Origin: Neurospora tetraspora
Taxonomy: Eukaryota > Ascomycota > Sordariomycetes > Sordariales > Sordariaceae
Assembly (NCBI RefSeq): GCF_033439725.1
Contig: NW_026944388.1
Coordinates: 3,720,001 to 3,784,000 of the forward strand
Reading direction: 5' to 3'
DNA length: 64,000 bases
Part shown: piece after piece, positions 61,517 to 64,000 of the stretch
How positions within the stretch are numbered: the stretch's first letter is position 1
How the letters are laid out: the number at the start of each line of letters is the position of its first letter
Notes under the pieces: model-generated
Databases searched by the model: none
What the model was told of the DNA's origin: nothing
The model's input: only the letters and a program-made list of their open reading frames with translations
Program-made: the position numbers and the translations under genes

Positions 61517-62977
61517 ATGTCTACTGCTGTCGAGTCTTCTCATCACATTCTTGGCACCAACCCTACGCTCAACACCATGTCTCGATCACTTCACGCTCAT
61601 CGCGAGGCCTACTCCTCAAGGCACGCACACTACACGCCAGAACAGCAACCACAACAGCCGCACTTGTATCGTCAACAGCAACAACACAGGCTGCCTCCCG
61701 TGACCACCATAATACCCACCACTGGTCCTGGTCTTGTTTCTTCTTCCTGCGATCCAGCTTATCGAGGCCATAGCCGGACTTACTACTCCGACTACCCAAC
61801 TCCTTCACCAGTGGGACAAACACCCCCTCAACTCCCGATTACATATAACGAGGCTCGTTCTCATCATGGGAGACACCTAGACGGCCGTCTTTCCCCGGCC
61901 TATTCCACTGCTGCCAGTGAAAGGTCAACCGTGGAGTCCACCTACGAGTCTCGTTCAAGGCAAATGAACCATATTCGCGATCACCAGGTGCATGCTGAGC
62001 CATCTTGGTCACCTTTCCACCAGCAGCCCTCGCGACTAAGACAGGAGTCATTCAGCCATTCCACCATGACACGAAAGGCATCCGCACCCGAAAACAACCA
62101 CTATGGCAACAGCAACAACAACTCCCCACCACCCAAGGGATCACAAACTCCATCAAACTCACAGCAAGGCGGTTCTCCAAGGCAGGAATCCCGGCCCATG
62201 AGCATATCCAATCTCATAAGCACCGACAATACCAGAAACACACGGAACCCGGTCCCCCCACCACCCTCAGGCAAAAAGACCGACTACCAAATATCCGTCC
62301 GCCAACAGCCCTTCGCCGCCCGCAGCTGCGGCTTCGGCGAGCGCGACCGGCGCGTCATCGACCCGCCGCCCATTGTGCAACTGACCATTCACAACGATAC
62401 CCTCTCACGCGAAGAGCTCAGCCGCCTCCTGCGGCACCAATTCAGCGTCATCCACTGCAGCATCTGGGACGAGACGGGCGTCAAGGACATGAGCAGCATG
62501 CCCGAGGACTTCCGACAGCAGCGACGTTTGATGGGGACGTTGGTTGCGTCCCCCTTTGTCGGGTTGGATGAGAACGGGGAGGAGGGCTGTTTCTTTTGTT
62601 TCCCCGACCTGAGCTGTCGTACACCGGGGATTTTTAGGCTGAAGTTTGCGCTGGTGGTGCTGGACCCCGCGAGGATGATGGCGGGCGATAGAAGCAGTAT
62701 TGTCGCCACGGCGATGAGCGAGCCGTTTCAGGTGTATAATGCGAAGGATTTTCCGGGGATGAAGGCTAGTACGCCGTTGACGAAGAGACTCAAAGAGCAG
62801 GGGTGTTTGATTAGTATTAAGAAGGGGAATGAGAAGGGGGGTTCCGGGGGTGGGGGTAAAGGTGAGAGGGAGGAGAGTGGGGAGGAGGATGAGGGGAGGG
62901 ATGAGGAGGATGTGGAGGAGAGCGGGAGGGGAGGAGGGAGGAAGGGGAGGAAGAGGCAGAAGAGGGGGTCTTTGTGA
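61517..62977 (+). CDS. velC: Velvet-domain regulator, VelC type
   Basis: One exon, 486 aa. The N-terminal half is Ser/Pro/His/Gln-rich and disordered. The velvet domain spans about 256-436: ISVRQQPFAARSCGFGERDRR, VIDPPPIVQLTIHND, FSVIHCSIWDE, EDFRQQRRLMGTLVASPFVG, GCFFCFPDLSCRTPGIFRLKF, FQVYNAKDFPGMKASTPLTKRL and EQGCLISIKKG. The CGFG start, the RQQRRLMGTLV block and the uninterrupted domain match VelC rather than VeA, VelB (domain split by an insertion) or VosA. Velvet proteins are fungal DNA-binding dimers that link light and nutrition to sexual or asexual development and secondary metabolism. The C-terminal tail is Gly/Glu/Arg-rich. The ATG at 61517 is the first in this frame; a second in-frame ATG lies at 61577. 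An additional 5' exon cannot be excluded. Confidence 0.93.
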   Translation: MSTAVESSHHILGTNPTLNTMSRSLHAHREAYSSRHAHYTPEQQPQQPHLYRQQQQHRLPPVTTIIPTTGPGLVSSSCDPAYRGHSRTYYSDYPTPSPVGQTPPQLPITYNEARSHHGRHLDGRLSPAYSTAASERSTVESTYESRSRQMNHIRDHQVHAEPSWSPFHQQPSRLRQESFSHSTMTRKASAPENNHYGNSNNNSPPPKGSQTPSNSQQGGSPRQESRPMSISNLISTDNTRNTRNPVPPPPSGKKTDYQISVRQQPFAARSCGFGERDRRVIDPPPIVQLTIHNDTLSREELSRLLRHQFSVIHCSIWDETGVKDMSSMPEDFRQQRRLMGTLVASPFVGLDENGEEGCFFCFPDLSCRTPGIFRLKFALVVLDPARMMAGDRSSIVATAMSEPFQVYNAKDFPGMKASTPLTKRLKEQGCLISIKKGNEKGGSGGGGKGEREESGEEDEGRDEEDVEESGRGGGRKGRKRQKRGSL

Positions 62978-63216
62978 ACTTTTTTTCGGTTCGGCTTTTC
63001 GGTTTCTTCCCGATTTTCACCTATGTTACGGCTCATGACACGCTATATACCCATTTCCCTATTTCTTCTCTATCTAGGGTTTTCAAACGATATCATTTCA
63101 CCTCGTCGAAAAGCGGTTTGAACAACAGGTTGGCTTTTTGGTTTCAAAAAAGCGAAGAGCTTCTTTTGGTTCATAAGCTCTGCTTCCCCACAATTTTTAT
63201 CAATCATCACTTAACA
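62978..63216. other. velC 3' flank
   Basis: Short T-rich region between the velC stop and the tRNA-Gly gene. Nothing else seen. Confidence 0.5.
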
Positions 63217-63287
63217 GCGCCAGTGGTTTAGTGGTAAAATCCATCGTTGCCATCGATGGGCCCCGCGTTCGATTCGCGGCTGGCGCA
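63217..63287 (+). tRNA. tRNA-Gly(GCC)
   Basis: 71 nt, no intron. The acceptor stem GCGCCAG pairs with CTGGCGC, with discriminator A at 63287. The D-arm is GTGGTTTAGTGGTAAAAT, the anticodon stem CATCG/CGATG, anticodon GCC at 63249-63251, and the T-arm CCGCG-TTCGATT-CGCGG. A TTTT at 63292-63295 and a T7 run just after 63298 serve as Pol III terminators. Confidence 0.97.
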
Positions 63288-64000
63288 AATCTTTTGCATT
63301 TTTTTCCAACCCTTCTTATCCCTCTTTAGTAGTCTCCTTCACTTTCCCTTTTTCTCCTTCCCGCTTGTTGTTCGAATCAGCCTTTTTTGGGGAGAGGAAG
63401 GAAGGATGGCCGGGTTACGATACCCTAATTTTTCTTTCCCTTATCATGGAAGGAAGGATCCAGAGGAAATGGGGTGAATAGGGAAAGAGCAACAGGTTGT
63501 GCATGGATAACTGAAATTGGTAAATTACCTCTATTTCTGCTTCTAGGCACCAAAAGCAACAAGGGAAGGAGCAAGTTGGTGGGATTCTGGAGTTGGTTCA
63601 CAGATCTTCTGGCTCCATCTCTAATTTTGGCTTCTTGGTGGAAACCTATCATCGATGGGGGGCTTTGTCTGATCATGCCCTGGATACCGACAACTCAGAG
63701 GAAGAAATAACAAGAGAGAGCACGGACAAGGCATCAGGATCAGAGAGTGATAACGCATGTCACGCCTCACCAAGCTCATTGGCATCTGGGGTTATCGTCT
63801 AGGGGAGCTACTAGGCTCCATTCCGCCTTCCCTTTTCATCACCAAGCTTTACAACTGCTGGTCACATTTGTTGGAGACAGCTGTTGGAGACATGTGAAAG
63901 GGAAAGGTGAGATAATTCAAGTGTGCGTTTTACCAAAGTACTTATCATCTACCAGGTACCGGCATACTATGATCACCAGACCCGTTACCTTGCTTTTGAT
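63288..64000. other. Right edge, no supported gene
   Basis: About 0.7 kb with T-rich DNA after the tRNA and short open frames only. The promoter or 3' end of a gene beyond the window could lie here. Confidence 0.5.

Noticed and set aside
1-64000. CRISPR arrays, rRNA genes, secondary-metabolite or defence-type gene clusters
   Set aside because: Looked for by eye and not seen. No spaced direct repeats of CRISPR type, no recognisable 5S/18S/28S rRNA, and no linked biosynthetic or NLR-type genes.

Overview
The window looks like filamentous ascomycete nuclear DNA, most likely Neurospora or a close Sordariales relative. Four things point that way: short GT-AG introns of about 55-100 nt with CTAAC-type branch points, typical fungal genes (velvet family, SMC3, MOT1, RMD1-type), two Pol III tRNA genes (one with an intron), and a 14.2 kb block of extremely AT/TpA-rich DNA with the marks of repeat-induced point mutation (RIP). 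Species-level identity is an inference.

Layout. 1-299: 3' end of an unrecognised + strand gene. 1038-2544 (-): saccharopine-dehydrogenase-like oxidoreductase. 3769-4693 (+): ribosomal protein eL43 in five exons, one of them 11 nt long. 7308-9415 (+): RING plus PHD finger protein of the Asr1/PHRF1 type. 11359-12715 (+): mitochondrial ribosomal protein mL46. 13764-15679 (-): PARN/CAF1-like protein that seems to have lost most catalytic residues. 16527-18298 (-): RMD1/DUF155 membrane protein. 19841-23558 (+): large low-complexity nuclear-looking protein of unknown function. 24935-30686 (-): MOT1, the Snf2-family remover of TBP. 34577-38446 (+): cohesin subunit SMC3. 39032-39124 (-): tRNA-Asp(GTC) with a 21 nt intron. 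39125-45015: about 5.9 kb with no convincing gene. 45024-59226: the AT-rich island. 61517-62977 (+): velvet regulator of the VelC type. 63217-63287 (+): tRNA-Gly(GCC).

The island has a readable history. Its edges are an 11 bp terminal inverted repeat starting TAGGG, flanked by an almost perfect 8 bp target duplication, with a shared 16 bp subterminal motif: the signature of a hAT-like DNA transposon. Inside it lies an 11.6 kb Ty3/Gypsy-like LTR retroelement fossil with about 400 bp LTRs and a perfect 5 bp target duplication (CCTAA). Both are heavily RIP-mutated. A 138 bp stretch of ordinary base composition (57861-57998) sits in the right part of the outer element and may have arrived after RIP.

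The genes are mostly unlinked housekeeping functions (translation, transcription, chromosome cohesion, RNA metabolism) with no operon-like logic. I found no gene cluster that would amount to a new multi-gene system. The most unusual observations are the nested RIP island with its un-RIPped islet, the apparent pseudo-nuclease, the 11 nt exon in eL43, and two stop-free 60 nt introns, one inside the SMC3 ATPase signature region.
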